From Candidatus Zixiibacteriota bacterium (lineage in GTDB: Bacteria; Zixibacteria; MSB-5A5; WJJR01; JAJRUJ01), in contig JAGVQM010000021.1 in NCBI GenBank assembly GCA_020051695.1, positions 290,895 to 354,894 of the forward strand: a stretch of DNA of 64,000 bases, in the 5' to 3' direction. The notes beneath the pieces are model-generated. The model made no database searches. It was not told where the DNA came from and worked only from the letters and a program-made list of their open reading frames with translations. This document shows positions 9,427 to 17,859 of this stretch, one piece after another; within the stretch, counting starts at the first letter, position 1, and each line of letters begins with the position of its first letter. Both the position numbers and the translations under genes were made by a program.

Positions 9427-9428
9427 TG

Positions 9429-10382
9429 ATGCCGGACGTTCGTGCGGTAACGGATCTCGCGGAATGCCGCGGTCTGTGGGAGGCGGCTATTCCCCGAGAA
9501 TTCATTTCGGATTTGTGGGAAGTCCGCGAGTGTTTTCACCGGCACTACCGGCATGTGCCGTATTTCATGGTCAGTGAAAACCGGCAGGGTCTCCGGGGAT
9601 TTCTGCCGCTTTCCTGGAATGCGGAAACCGCCAATTACCTGTATTTTCCCGGCGAGACCTGGCACGGCAAAACCTGGCTGGAGCAAAACCGGCTGATCCT
9701 CGGCGACCCGCAGGCCCTGCCGGAACTGCTCGCCGCGGTGCCGGGCCAGTTCTATTTGCGGTATTTGCAGGGCGATGTGAATCCGTACATTCCCCGGGAA
9801 ACGACCGACGAAATCGGCTATTTCTTTCTGCCGCCGCTGTACAATTTCGATTTCCAGTCGTATTTCGACGTGTTTTCGCACAAGACCGCCAAACGGCTGA
9901 GACGTGAGATGGACGCGTTTGCCGGGCGCGGCGTCGAATACCGGATCGATCATCATGGCGACTTCGAGACCCTGATCGCGCTTAACGTACAGCGTTTCGG
10001 CGAGGATTCCTATTTTGCCGATACTCGTTTTCTGGAGAGCTTTCGGTCGTTGATGGCACTTCTGGCCGACCGGGGCTGGTTGCGGCTGACCACGGTTGTC
10101 ATTGGGGGACAGGTGGCGGCCGTTGACCTGGGAGCGGTGTACAACGGCACCTATACACTGCTGGCCGGCGGGACGCATGCGGATTTTCCCGGCATTGCCA
10201 AGTTGATCAACCTGTATCACATGAAATGGGCTTGCGATCAACACCTGCAGCGAGTCGATTTTTTGTGCGGCGATTTCAACTGGAAAACCATGTTCCATCT
10301 GACTCCCCGACCCCTTTTTGTGTATGAGGGTCAGGGAGGGAAAGTCGTACAAACCGGAATGACCGGCGCGCGTGCCTGGTAA
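9429..10382 (+). CDS. FemAB/GNAT-like N-acyltransferase
   Basis: Cytosolic protein of 317 residues with a FemAB-like/GNAT (BioF2-type acetyltransferase) fold in its second half. Typical elements are KTAKRLRREMDAF, FGEDSYFADTRFLESFRSL and LRLTTVVIGGQVAAVDLGAVYNGTYTL (beta strands that bind the acyl donor), then the helix GIAKLINLYHMKWACDQ and the final strand VDFLCGDFNWK. Such enzymes move acyl or aminoacyl groups from CoA or tRNA to amines. ATG 9429 begins two bases after the SpeD-like stop. The tight spacing with the decarboxylase and the ATP-grasp ligase points to a shared pathway in which an amine is acylated; the exact donor is not visible. Confidence 0.75.
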   Translation: MPDVRAVTDLAECRGLWEAAIPREFISDLWEVRECFHRHYRHVPYFMVSENRQGLRGFLPLSWNAETANYLYFPGETWHGKTWLEQNRLILGDPQALPELLAAVPGQFYLRYLQGDVNPYIPRETTDEIGYFFLPPLYNFDFQSYFDVFSHKTAKRLRREMDAFAGRGVEYRIDHHGDFETLIALNVQRFGEDSYFADTRFLESFRSLMALLADRGWLRLTTVVIGGQVAAVDLGAVYNGTYTLLAGGTHADFPGIAKLINLYHMKWACDQHLQRVDFLCGDFNWKTMFHLTPRPLFVYEGQGGKVVQTGMTGARAW

Positions 10383-10418
10383 ATCCCGTTGAGTGTCCCG
10401 ACATCCGGAGGACCGCCG

Positions 10419-11774
10419 ATGACTGACCGACGAGTATTGGTAATCGGCACCACCACGGATTATATCACGTACCTCCATGGCCGGTATCCGGGGCGGATGG
10501 TCTTTGTGACGGACCATGCCGAGCAGGCCTCCAGCCCCAGCCCACGGCCCGACCGGACTTCGGAAATTTTCTGCGATCTCAGCGACCACGGCCAGGTCCG
10601 GAAAAAGATTTTCACCCACTTGAAGCGGTACAGTGTAGTCCCCAGCGGGGTCGTTTGTTTCGATTGTGAGCAACTGGTATTGGCCGCCCGTATTGCCGCG
10701 GCGTTGTCGCTTGATTTTCCGTCGGTGGAGACTATCCGGCTTTGCCGGAACAAACACTTGACGCGGCAGGCCTGGCACAGCAAAAATGTCCGGTGTCCCC
10801 AATCGCGGTTGATTCATACCGGCGCGGACGCACTCCGTTATTTCAGTGAACTGAAAAAGCCGCTGGTCCTCAAACCGCTGACCGGCAGCGGCAGCGAATT
10901 GACTTTCAGTTGCGCGGATGAATATGAAATCGTCAAGGCGTTTGGTATCCTGAAAGACGGCCTAGAACAACGCAAACAGTTGCGGATGTATTTTCCCCCG
11001 GCCGAGGATGCCGGCGGCGAGGAACCCCGGCCCAGCATGGCGGCGGAAGAATTTATTTCCGGCCGCGAATATAGCTGCGATTTCCTGATCGACGGACCTG
11101 AACTCCGGCTCATCCGTGTGGCCAAAAAGATGCCCGGCCACGGCCTTCCTTTTGGGACAACACTGGCGTACACGGTTCCGGCGCAGCTTCCCGGCTGGCT
11201 GGACCGGAACACCCTGCGCAATAAATTGCGGGGGGCGGCCCGCGCGCTGGGGATAACCCGCGCCATCTGCATGGTTGATTTCATCGTGACCCGCGATGAC
11301 GTGGTCTTTCTGGAAATGACACCCCGGCTGGGTGGGGATTGCCTGCCCCGGCTGGTCTGGCACGGCTGCAATCTGGATGTCCTGGGGATGGCGCTCGATT
11401 TTGCCGAAGGTGGGACGATAGCGATCCCGCCGGCCTGGCAATGGCGGCACGTGGTCGGCTTAAAATTATTCGCCACCATCCCGGGGACATTCCAATCGAT
11501 GTGTACCGATCGGCTGACCGCCGACAGCCGTGTGCTGGAATTAGGGATCCGCTGGGTGCCGGGTCACCAGGTAGTGTTGCCCCCGCAGGATTATGATTCC
11601 TGGCTGCTGGGCCATGTCATTTTCAAGCCGGACGCGAACATCGAGCTGGAACGCCAGTGTGATGACCTTCGCGGGAAACTTATCGTGCAAATGGAGACGA
11701 CAAATGTTCAGGACCTTTCCGGGGGTCATGGTGCAGGTCGCCAGATTACTGGGACGGCCGACGCCGCAACTTGA
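10419..11774 (+). CDS. ATP-grasp ligase
   Basis: ATP-grasp enzyme of 451 residues, a family that activates a carboxylate as acyl phosphate and joins it to an amine. The N-terminal 120 residues form a pre-ATP-grasp domain. The nucleotide-binding part follows: KPLVLKPLTGSGSELTF (lysine and glycine loop), EEFISGREYSCDFLI (adenine-side strand) and the metal-binding MVDFIVTRDDVVFLEMTPRLGG, where Glu and Arg ligate magnesium. The layout resembles carboxylate-amine ligases of the carbamoyl-phosphate synthase/biotin carboxylase type rather than D-Ala-D-Ala ligase. ATG 10419 has GGAGG seven bases before it, better than the TTG at 10389. Its 3' end overlaps the next gene by 71 bases. The substrate is unknown. 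Confidence 0.82.
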   Translation: MTDRRVLVIGTTTDYITYLHGRYPGRMVFVTDHAEQASSPSPRPDRTSEIFCDLSDHGQVRKKIFTHLKRYSVVPSGVVCFDCEQLVLAARIAAALSLDFPSVETIRLCRNKHLTRQAWHSKNVRCPQSRLIHTGADALRYFSELKKPLVLKPLTGSGSELTFSCADEYEIVKAFGILKDGLEQRKQLRMYFPPAEDAGGEEPRPSMAAEEFISGREYSCDFLIDGPELRLIRVAKKMPGHGLPFGTTLAYTVPAQLPGWLDRNTLRNKLRGAARALGITRAICMVDFIVTRDDVVFLEMTPRLGGDCLPRLVWHGCNLDVLGMALDFAEGGTIAIPPAWQWRHVVGLKLFATIPGTFQSMCTDRLTADSRVLELGIRWVPGHQVVLPPQDYDSWLLGHVIFKPDANIELERQCDDLRGKLIVQMETTNVQDLSGGHGAGRQITGTADAAT

Positions 11775-13068
11775 CCGGGCGGAACTGATACAATGTGTCA
11801 GGCAATTGCTGGACCGGCGGCAGCAGTTTCTGGCCCTGTCCCGCGAGCGCGCGTCGCCGTTGTATGTCCTGGACACCGCCGCATTGCTGGACCGGGCGCG
11901 GCAGTTCCTGCAGGCCTTTGCGGGCGTCCTGCCGAAGGTCGGGGTGTTTTACGCGGTCAAATGCAACAATCACCCCTTGCTGGTCTCGGCGCTGGCCCGG
12001 AACGGGTTCGGACTGGATGTCTCGAGCGGGCTGGAGCTGGCCCTGGCGCTGGATTGCGACGCCCGGCAGATTGTCTTCAGCGGACCGGGCAAAACCGACA
12101 ACGAACTGGAAATGGCCGTCCAACACGCCGGCCATGTGACTGTCCTCCTGGACAGTTTTGCCGAGCTGGATAAACTCGAACGGCAGGCCGCAAAATTCAA
12201 TGTGCGGGTCCGCGCCGGGATTCGTGTAACGACTGTAGAATCGGGTATCTGGCGCAAGTTCGGGATCCCGCTGGACCAGTTGGCGGCGTTTTTCACCCGC
12301 GCCCGAAGCTGCCGCTATGTCCATCTATGCGGCATCCAGTTTCATTTGAGCTGGAACCTCAACGCCCGCGCGCACGTCCGGTTCATCACCCGGCTGGGCG
12401 GGGTACTGCGGGAGTTCAAAGCACGCAGGCGGGAACGGATTGAATTCATCGATATTGGCGGGGGGTATTGGCCGTCACAGGGAGAATGGCTCCAGGCCGA
12501 GGCGACACCCCTGGGGAAACTGCGCCAGGCGTTGGGCCGCCCGACAGACAATGACCACCGCCATTACCGCCTCCCGGCGGCATCCATCACCGAATTTGCT
12601 GAACAGATTGCCGCCGCGCTTCAGCAACACCTACCCGGCGGGATGAACTACACTGTCTATGCTGAACCGGGGCGCTGGCTTTGTCACGATGCCATGCACA
12701 TCCTCCTGCGTGTCCTGGACCGCAAATCCGAATCCCTGGTCATTACCGATGGCGGGATCAATGCCGTGGGCTGGGAACGTTACGAGCACGATTATTTCCC
12801 GGTCATCAATCTCTCCCGTCCGGGACTGGAAGAACGGGAATGTCTGGTGGCCGGGTCGCTGTGTACGCCCCATGATATCTGGGGGTACAACTATTTCGGG
12901 GACGATATTCAGCCAGGGGACGTGCTGCTGGTCCCGTTCCAGGGGGCCTATACCTACAGTCTGAAGCAGGAATTTATCAAGCCACTGCCCCGGTCTGTCG
13001 AACTGGCATCCGCCGCGGCCGAGGTTTTGCCGCAGGATGCGCTGGTTGCCGGGACCGGCGAGGTTTAG
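11704..13068 (+). CDS. fold-type III PLP-dependent amino acid decarboxylase
   Basis: Decarboxylase of 454 residues in the diaminopimelate/ornithine decarboxylase superfamily. The cofactor lysine lies in VGVFYAVKCNNHP; further family marks are FGLDVSSGLELALAL, GIQFHLSWN, the phosphate-binding DIGGGYW, YAEPGRWL and the C-terminal SLCTPHDIWG, equivalent to the catalytic Cys-Asp loop donated across the dimer. The barrel is therefore complete and probably active. ATG 11704 is preceded by GGAG at 11693-11696 and lies inside the end of the ATP-grasp gene, so the two are coupled. Substrate choice cannot be read with certainty. It is a second decarboxylase in the same cluster as the pyruvoyl enzyme. 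Confidence 0.85.
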   Translation: MFRTFPGVMVQVARLLGRPTPQLDRAELIQCVRQLLDRRQQFLALSRERASPLYVLDTAALLDRARQFLQAFAGVLPKVGVFYAVKCNNHPLLVSALARNGFGLDVSSGLELALALDCDARQIVFSGPGKTDNELEMAVQHAGHVTVLLDSFAELDKLERQAAKFNVRVRAGIRVTTVESGIWRKFGIPLDQLAAFFTRARSCRYVHLCGIQFHLSWNLNARAHVRFITRLGGVLREFKARRRERIEFIDIGGGYWPSQGEWLQAEATPLGKLRQALGRPTDNDHRHYRLPAASITEFAEQIAAALQQHLPGGMNYTVYAEPGRWLCHDAMHILLRVLDRKSESLVITDGGINAVGWERYEHDYFPVINLSRPGLEERECLVAGSLCTPHDIWGYNYFGDDIQPGDVLLVPFQGAYTYSLKQEFIKPLPRSVELASAAAEVLPQDALVAGTGEV

Positions 13069-13163
13069 GATTTTATCATTTTGTGCCGAATAATAAAGTA
13101 GAAGATGCACACAACTGCAATAAACGGATAAAACCGAGTCCTACTCTTCTGAGGTAAGGAGCC

Positions 13164-13397
13164 ATGCGTTCACGCAAAAAAGGGAAGACGTGCCCGCGTT
13201 GCGGCGGTTCCGATATCCAGCTTCTGGACATCGTTGATGCCGAGATCCACGTCTATCAGTGTGAGGATTGTGATCACGTGTTTGAACAGGACAATTTTCG
13301 GTCCAAGTCCAAGTTGCCGCGGAATAAATTCGATGATGATTTCGAGGAGGACCCCGAGTGGTCCGATTATGCCGACGAGGCACAGGAGTACGAATGA
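13164..13397 (+). CDS. small zinc-ribbon protein with acidic tail
   Basis: Protein of 77 residues with two CxxC knuckles (CPRC near residue 10 and CEDC near residue 33), which should bind one zinc ion as a rubredoxin-like ribbon. The C-terminal third is strongly acidic (DDDFEEDPEW and onward), as often seen in small ribbon proteins of unknown role. A strong ribosome binding site (TAAGGAG) lies two bases before the ATG. It stands 95 bases after the PLP decarboxylase and may be separate from that operon. A second small ribbon protein with an acidic tail occurs at 58105. Confidence 0.7.
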   Translation: MRSRKKGKTCPRCGGSDIQLLDIVDAEIHVYQCEDCDHVFEQDNFRSKSKLPRNKFDDDFEEDPEWSDYADEAQEYE

Positions 13398-13514
13398 TCC
13401 GGTCGTGGGCGGCAAGGCGTATCACAACGGGGACTGCCGGGAGGTGCAATGCCGCCGTTCTCCGGCATCCCGGCCCTGATTACCATTGAATACATGGAGC
13501 TGATGATGTGCAGG

Positions 13515-13544
13515 AAGCCCGCTGCAATACAGCGGGCTTTTTTT
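13515..13544 (+). terminator. intrinsic terminator
   Basis: AAGCCCGCTG (13515-13524), loop CAATA, CAGCGGGCTT (13530-13539), followed by a T-run to 13544. It closes the plus-strand transcript of the zinc-ribbon gene, and perhaps of the whole SpeD-like cluster, facing the convergent glycosyltransferase. Confidence 0.85.
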
Positions 13545-13609
13545 ATGCCATGGTTTTGGCCACCCGCCTTCAGAGTCAATTGAGCCGGCAACCCGGCGAA
13601 GGTATTGCA

Positions 13610-14812
13610 CTACCGCGCAAGAAGATCGACAATATGTCGAGCGGCGGTCGCGGCCCCGTCGATGGGAATCGCCGGATACTCCGGCTTGTGTCCGAGATTG
13701 CGTACCACCTGTTCGGCGAGAGATCGCGGAGTCGTTTCCGACAATCTCATCCTGACGCCTGCTCCGTGCCGGGCCAGCCGTCCGGCAACGTATTTTTCCT
13801 GCTCGCAGTGTCCCTCAATGGGAAAATACAGGAACGGTTTTCTAAGCGCGGTCAGTTCGAGAGTCGTTGTTCCTCCGGCCTGCACGATCGCCAGATCACA
13901 GGCCGCAAAATGCCGGTAGAGCGATGGCACATACTCCCGTACCTCAACGCCCTCCGGGACATTGATCGAATCGCCGGCCAACCGCGGGCCGGTAATGAGT
14001 ATCATCCGCACGTCAGGGATATTTTTCGTGATGAAGGGAAAGGCGTTCCCGCACATTTCCAGAAGTTCCCGTCCGATTGATGTCCCACCGATGGCGCAGA
14101 TGATCAGTTTCTCCGTGCCGTACCCCGCATCGGCGCGGACTTGATGGGAATCACGGTACTCCTCCACCCGAAAGGGCAGGATATAGCCCACGAACTTGTA
14201 GCGGGAGAGTGCAAATGTGCGCCGATTCGGCAGCAAAAAACCAAACCGGCGGTCGGGCACGTCCTCCAGCTCACCGACGAACAACCCCAAATCATAGGCG
14301 GCCGGTTTGTGCGGAAACCCCGCAGCCCACATGCGGTTCATCACATAAATCCCCAGTTGTTCCAGGGGATTGCGGGTCATAGCCTCGAACCCGACAAAAT
14401 CATAGATCATCACGAACGGAGATTTTTTCAAATGGGGACGCTCCCGAAATGCGGTCGCCAGGTCATACGTCTCGTCACCGATGATAAGGTCATACTTGTC
14501 GCGGGCCGTAACGCGGTGGACCAGGTCGATATTGTGCTGCCATTGGCGGCGAAAATCCATGGCATACCGCCACAGGTTCAGCTTGAAACCGCGCGAGGCA
14601 GATTCCGCAATCAGGTTCTCGTCGAGGTAGTCTGCGGCTTCGGGCAGGAGTGTTTCGCCGTTTTCCTGCAGAAAAAAACTGGCTGGATGCGCGGCCAGCC
14701 AATGGATTTCAAGGTCGTCTCGGACCGCGCGAAGTTCATTGGCGATAGCAATATCTCTGGTAACATGGCCGAGGCCGATCGAACCGCTGATGAAGAGAAT
14801 GCGCTTGTTCAT
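13610..14812 (-). CDS. MurG/GT28-like glycosyltransferase
   Basis: GT-B fold glycosyltransferase of 400 residues. The N-terminal half begins with the glycine-rich acceptor motif ILFISGSIGLGHVTRDIAIA. The C-terminal half carries the nucleotide-sugar site of family 28 enzymes: IICAIGGTSIG, then VREYVPSLYRHFAACDLAIVQAGGTTTLEL, where the last Gly-Gly-Thr-Thr contacts the donor. Relatives transfer GlcNAc or other sugars to lipids or secondary metabolites; the acceptor here is unknown. ATG 14812 overlaps the stop of the preceding DUF6933 gene (TAATG), so the pair is translationally coupled. A longer frame up to 14848 exists but starts inside that gene. Confidence 0.8.
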   Translation of the reverse strand: MNKRILFISGSIGLGHVTRDIAIANELRAVRDDLEIHWLAAHPASFFLQENGETLLPEAADYLDENLIAESASRGFKLNLWRYAMDFRRQWQHNIDLVHRVTARDKYDLIIGDETYDLATAFRERPHLKKSPFVMIYDFVGFEAMTRNPLEQLGIYVMNRMWAAGFPHKPAAYDLGLFVGELEDVPDRRFGFLLPNRRTFALSRYKFVGYILPFRVEEYRDSHQVRADAGYGTEKLIICAIGGTSIGRELLEMCGNAFPFITKNIPDVRMILITGPRLAGDSINVPEGVEVREYVPSLYRHFAACDLAIVQAGGTTTLELTALRKPFLYFPIEGHCEQEKYVAGRLARHGAGVRMRLSETTPRSLAEQVVRNLGHKPEYPAIPIDGAATAARHIVDLLAR

Positions 14813-15102
14813 TAATCTACGTCCCCTAAACGACCAGCATTGCCACACCGACTGCTGAGCACCATATTGTCGCGCAAAGCTCTCATACTCTGTTCAACAA
14901 ACGCCCACTCGTTTGGAACGCCCTTGCCGGGTAACACAACTGAATAAAGGGACTGGGAATTCGTCAGCAGAATACACTGCCAGCGCGATACCGTGAACAG
15001 GTTCGCCGTCCAGTCGACAAGCGGGTTGTCGTGCGGCGGCAGTGACGCGGCCGGCACGACTTTAATCCTCCTGGCCAGCTTCTGTGTTACTCGAAATATC
15101 AC
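14812..15102 (-). CDS. DUF6933-like protein, short form
   Basis: Protein of 96 residues beginning MIFRVTQKLARRIKVV and continuing DNPLVDWTANLFTVSRWQC, ILLTNSQSLYSVVL and EQSMRALRD, the pattern of the DUF6933 domain (small bacterial proteins of unknown function, often near toxins or regulators). As I recall, full members are longer. The last 20 residues (from NMVLSSRC) do not fit the family, so a frameshift may have shortened it, although the TAATG coupling to the glycosyltransferase suggests the present end is used. Start is GTG 15102 after GGGG. Function unknown. Confidence 0.6.
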   Translation of the reverse strand: MIFRVTQKLARRIKVVPAASLPPHDNPLVDWTANLFTVSRWQCILLTNSQSLYSVVLPGKGVPNEWAFVEQSMRALRDNMVLSSRCGNAGRLGDVD

Positions 15103-15161
15103 GTGTCCCCGTCCCGATTTATCTGAAGATGGTCCCGTTTCACCGTAAAAAGTCTCTGCCG

Positions 15162-15605
15162 CTAGTGAAGAAACTCCGGATGATTATCTGCAATCCACGT
15201 CGATATGCGTCGTCTCAGTTCTATCGCGGCCTTCATTGCCGCGTCCGCCTCAGCATCCGAAATCATGTCGACTGAATCATAGATTGCGGTGTGGCGCATT
15301 CTCCTGATCTTATGCAGAAGCTTGATTGTGTCGGCCTCAACCGAGGGCACAGTGTAAGCAAGCGAATCAATGGTCCGCTCGTGCTCGCGATCACGAGCCG
15401 GACGATAACCACAGGCATACAACGCGGCACGGGCGTAACGCAAAGCGGCGGCATAGGCCATATTGAGTTTCCAACCGGCGGCAATCCCTTCAATCTCTGC
15501 GCTGCGGATATCTTCCTTGGCACTATGTAACAGCGCCCGCATTTCTTCAGCGCTGGTATCATGCTGATGAAGCCACCTGCTATTCAACCAGTCTGCTAAA
15601 CTCAT
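15162..15605 (-). CDS. HEPN-domain protein, toxin half of a HEPN/MNT pair
   Basis: All-helical protein of 147 residues of the HEPN superfamily. The helices AEEMRALLHSAKEDIRSAEI and NMAYAAALRYARAALYACGY, and the late helix KLLHKIRRMRHTAIYD with an Arg-rich RxxRH segment, fit the catalytic region of HEPN ribonucleases, but I cannot confirm a canonical R-x4-6-H site. It overlaps the 3' end of the HTH-nucleotidyltransferase gene by 26 bases. In known HEPN/MNT modules the nucleotidyltransferase neutralises the HEPN protein by AMP transfer; by analogy this is the toxin. Activity cannot be judged from sequence alone. Confidence 0.75.
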   Translation of the reverse strand: MSLADWLNSRWLHQHDTSAEEMRALLHSAKEDIRSAEIEGIAAGWKLNMAYAAALRYARAALYACGYRPARDREHERTIDSLAYTVPSVEADTIKLLHKIRRMRHTAIYDSVDMISDAEADAAMKAAIELRRRISTWIADNHPEFLH

Positions 15606-16173
15606 CCTCGGACCCTAGTACGAATTCCCTTTCGGAATTGGCTACTGACCGCAAGAAGTGATTGCTCTGCGACCACTTGGACCTGAACTCTGAATTGGAG
15701 AAGAGAGTGGGATTGATCTCGCGACCGATAGCTTGTTCGACCGTCGAAAGAGAACTGACGATTTCATCGAGACCCGCGCGACCAACAATAAACAGATCGA
15801 TGTCGCTAGTCGGGACTTCTTCACCTCTGGAAAATGACCCATACACAAAGGCGACTGTGATTTTCTTCGACAGTGGTTTCAGGGCCTTCTGAATCTGACC
15901 TATTACGCCAAAAGTCTTGAATACGATATTTCGCAGATCCGGGAAAATTGGATTGCTCCTATTGGCCGAATAGAATTTCTGGCGGCCCCGCTTGTTGGAG
16001 TTGAGGATGCCCGCTTCCGTCAGGGTCATCAGTTCGCGCTGGACTACTCCCTGGCGGGTCCCCGTCAACCGGGCCACTTCAGAAAAATAGTACTGCTGGT
16101 CCGGATTAAGAAAAAACAGCGCCAAGACCTTGCGTTTTGTCCCCGGAAACAGCGCCGCGGCTAGATTTCTCAT
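15580..16173 (-). CDS. HTH-fused minimal nucleotidyltransferase, antitoxin half
   Basis: Protein of 197 residues joining a winged helix-turn-helix (TKRKVLALFFLNPDQQYYFS, then RQGVVQRELMTLTEAGIL and KRGRQKFYSANR) to a minimal nucleotidyltransferase with the signature YGSFSRGEEVPTSDIDLFIVG, where Gly-Ser and the two Asp form the active site. It likely serves as both repressor and antitoxin for the overlapping HEPN gene. I start it at ATG 16173 (MRNLAAAL) because homologues begin there and the upstream part holds an inverted repeat; the frame is open to a TTG at 16224. Confidence 0.8.
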   Translation of the reverse strand: MRNLAAALFPGTKRKVLALFFLNPDQQYYFSEVARLTGTRQGVVQRELMTLTEAGILNSNKRGRQKFYSANRSNPIFPDLRNIVFKTFGVIGQIQKALKPLSKKITVAFVYGSFSRGEEVPTSDIDLFIVGRAGLDEIVSSLSTVEQAIGREINPTLFSNSEFRSKWSQSNHFLRSVANSEREFVLGSEDEFSRLVE

Positions 16174-16184
16174 TTTTGTACCCA

Positions 16185-16207
16185 TTTCGGGTATGAACGT
16201 ACCCAAA
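16185..16207 (-). promoter_or_regulatory. inverted-repeat operator of the HEPN/MNT module
   Basis: On the minus strand TTTGGGTA (16207-16200) and TACCCGAA (16193-16186) form a near-palindrome around six bases, and a third GGGTAC lies between it and the start codon. Placed 12-35 bases before ATG 16173, it is a likely binding site for the HTH domain of the module. Confidence 0.5.
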
Positions 16208-16391
16208 TTGAGTAATACCGTCAAGTCAAAAGTAGAAATCTCCGCAGGGATCGAGGAGACTCGAAGACAGCACGGATGTCAAAAAAACTCGCATTAATAT
16301 ATGTGGAACTCGTTGGTCGGTAATAAGATAATCATCACCATGCCGATAAGCGCCGTTGACAATTGGGCATTAGTCTTTTATCCTCTTTTTT

Positions 16392-16448
16392 TCGGGGATG
16401 GAGTCCCCCTTTAGAACCGCCCCGGCCGGGCTGATGACTCCTACCACG
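16392..16448 (+). promoter_or_regulatory. fluoride riboswitch (crcB RNA motif)
   Basis: The segment contains the conserved elements of the crcB motif in order: GGGGATGGAGTCCCC (first stem with the GATGG loop), TTAGAACCGCC, the GC-rich pairing CCCCGG/CCGGG, and GGCTGATGACTCCTAC. The downstream gene is a cation:proton antiporter, a known class of fluoride-riboswitch target. A stem GCGGTGGG/CCCGCCGC about 20-60 bases downstream, followed by a T-run near 16508, may be the expression platform. The rest of 16208-16391 shows nothing else definite. Confidence 0.88.
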
Positions 16449-16560
16449 CAGTTTGTAACGGCGGTGGGGTCGAGAGTCAGTGAGAATTGGCCCGCCGCAA
16501 GGTGGATTTTTTTCGCCTGTGCCACGGCCCGGAACGTTCACGCATAAGGAGGACTCGGCC

Positions 16561-17766
16561 ATGGAACACATCTTCACCATTGCGGCGTTGTGGCTGGGGC
16601 TGGCCGTCATTTCCGCCGTCATTGCCTACCATGTAAAAGTATCCATTGCTCTGGTTGAAATCTGTATCGGCGTCGTTGCCGCGGCCGTTGCCGGTTATTT
16701 CGGCACGTTCGATGCCCTGCGTTCCAATGCAGAATGGCTGCGTTTTCTTGCCGCCTCCGGGGCGGTCCTGCTTACTTTTCTGGCGGGCGCGGAACTTGAA
16801 CCGGAAGTAATCCGCAAAAAGCTCAAGGAAGTGACCATCGTCGGTCTTGTCGGTTTTTTCGCCCCGTTTTTCGGTTGTGCGGCGATTGCCCGGTATGTCC
16901 TGGGGTGGGACCTGCAGGCCGGCCTGCTCTGCGGCGTTGCGCTTTCGACTACTTCGATGGCAGTGGTCTATGCGGTCATGCTGGAGACCGGATTCAACAA
17001 GACTGATTTCGGCAAGGGCATCCTTGGCGCGTGCTTTATCAACGATCTGGGCACAGTCATTGCGCTCGGCCTGCTATTCGCGCCGTTTACGTACAAGACC
17101 ATTATCTTCGTCGGTGTGACGACCTTGGTCTTGATGATCCTGCCGTTTTCGAGCAGGTGGCTGACTCGGCTTTACGCTCATCGGACGGCGGCGATCCGGA
17201 CCAAGTGGATTATTCTCGTTCTCTTCGGCCTGGGGGCCCTGGCGCTCTGGTCCGGCAGCGAGGCAGTCCTCCCGGCCTATCTGGTGGGTATGGTATTGGC
17301 GGAGTTCTCGATTGGCGACGCGTTCTGGATTCGCCGCTTGCGGACGTTGATCGTTGGCTTCCTGACACCGTTCTATTTCATTCGTGCCGGGACTTTTGTT
17401 TCCCTGCCGGCCCTGATTTCTGCCCCGGCCGTCTTTCTGCTGCTGCTTGGCGGAAAAGTGATATCAAAGATCTTCGGTCTTTACCCGGTTATCGGGCAGT
17501 TCCGTCGCGAGCGCAAAGAGCGATGGTACTATACGTTACTGATGTCGACCGGGCTGACGTTTGGCACGATCTCGGCGCTGTATGGCTTTTCGCATGGCAT
17601 TGTAACGCGGGAGCAATATTCGTTTCTGGTCGCCGTCGTAATCGCCAGCGCTGTGGTCCCGACCCTCATCGCCGGCGTCGCTTTCCTCCCCCGGCATCTT
17701 CTGCCCAAACCTGAAAAGGGAGCAGCGCCGGTCCAACGGGAAAGCGGCCTAGGCGCAGAGGGATAA
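16561..17766 (+). CDS. CPA2-type cation:proton antiporter under fluoride riboswitch control
   Basis: Membrane protein of about 400 residues with 11-13 hydrophobic segments, of the monovalent cation:proton antiporter-2 (Kef/NapA-like) group. Typical stretches are LAASGAVLLTFLAGAELEPE in the first half and GVALSTTSMAVVYAVMLETG with GILGACFINDLGTVIALGLL, where the polar and acidic residues (Thr-Thr, Asn-Asp) fit the ion-binding crossover of the family. ATG 16561 follows AAGGAGG, and the leader carries a fluoride riboswitch. The protein is therefore probably made when fluoride enters the cell. Known fluoride-induced antiporters of this class are thought to restore ion or pH balance or to help expel fluoride. 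No KTN domain is attached. Confidence 0.85.
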   Translation: MEHIFTIAALWLGLAVISAVIAYHVKVSIALVEICIGVVAAAVAGYFGTFDALRSNAEWLRFLAASGAVLLTFLAGAELEPEVIRKKLKEVTIVGLVGFFAPFFGCAAIARYVLGWDLQAGLLCGVALSTTSMAVVYAVMLETGFNKTDFGKGILGACFINDLGTVIALGLLFAPFTYKTIIFVGVTTLVLMILPFSSRWLTRLYAHRTAAIRTKWIILVLFGLGALALWSGSEAVLPAYLVGMVLAEFSIGDAFWIRRLRTLIVGFLTPFYFIRAGTFVSLPALISAPAVFLLLLGGKVISKIFGLYPVIGQFRRERKERWYYTLLMSTGLTFGTISALYGFSHGIVTREQYSFLVAVVIASAVVPTLIAGVAFLPRHLLPKPEKGAAPVQRESGLGAEG

Positions 17767-17859
17767 GTGTGGCTGGATTGCGAGTAATAAATCGCGGCCA
17801 TTGATCATGAAGACAACCTGCAACAGCGCGGCGGTCAAATCGTCACGTGGAGGAACAAT

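Noticed and set aside
9405..10817. Long open frame of 470 codons on the minus strand
   Set aside because: It is antisense to the acyltransferase and ATP-grasp genes, has no family resemblance, and is explained by GC-rich codon use of the real genes.
14812..15102. DUF6933 stop as a further recoded codon
   Set aside because: The stop is TAA and overlaps the glycosyltransferase start; no continuation of the family follows in frame.
16480..16560. Earlier start of the antiporter at 16480
   Set aside because: This would place the start within the riboswitch expression region; ATG 16561 has a strong AAGGAGG and starts at the first helix.
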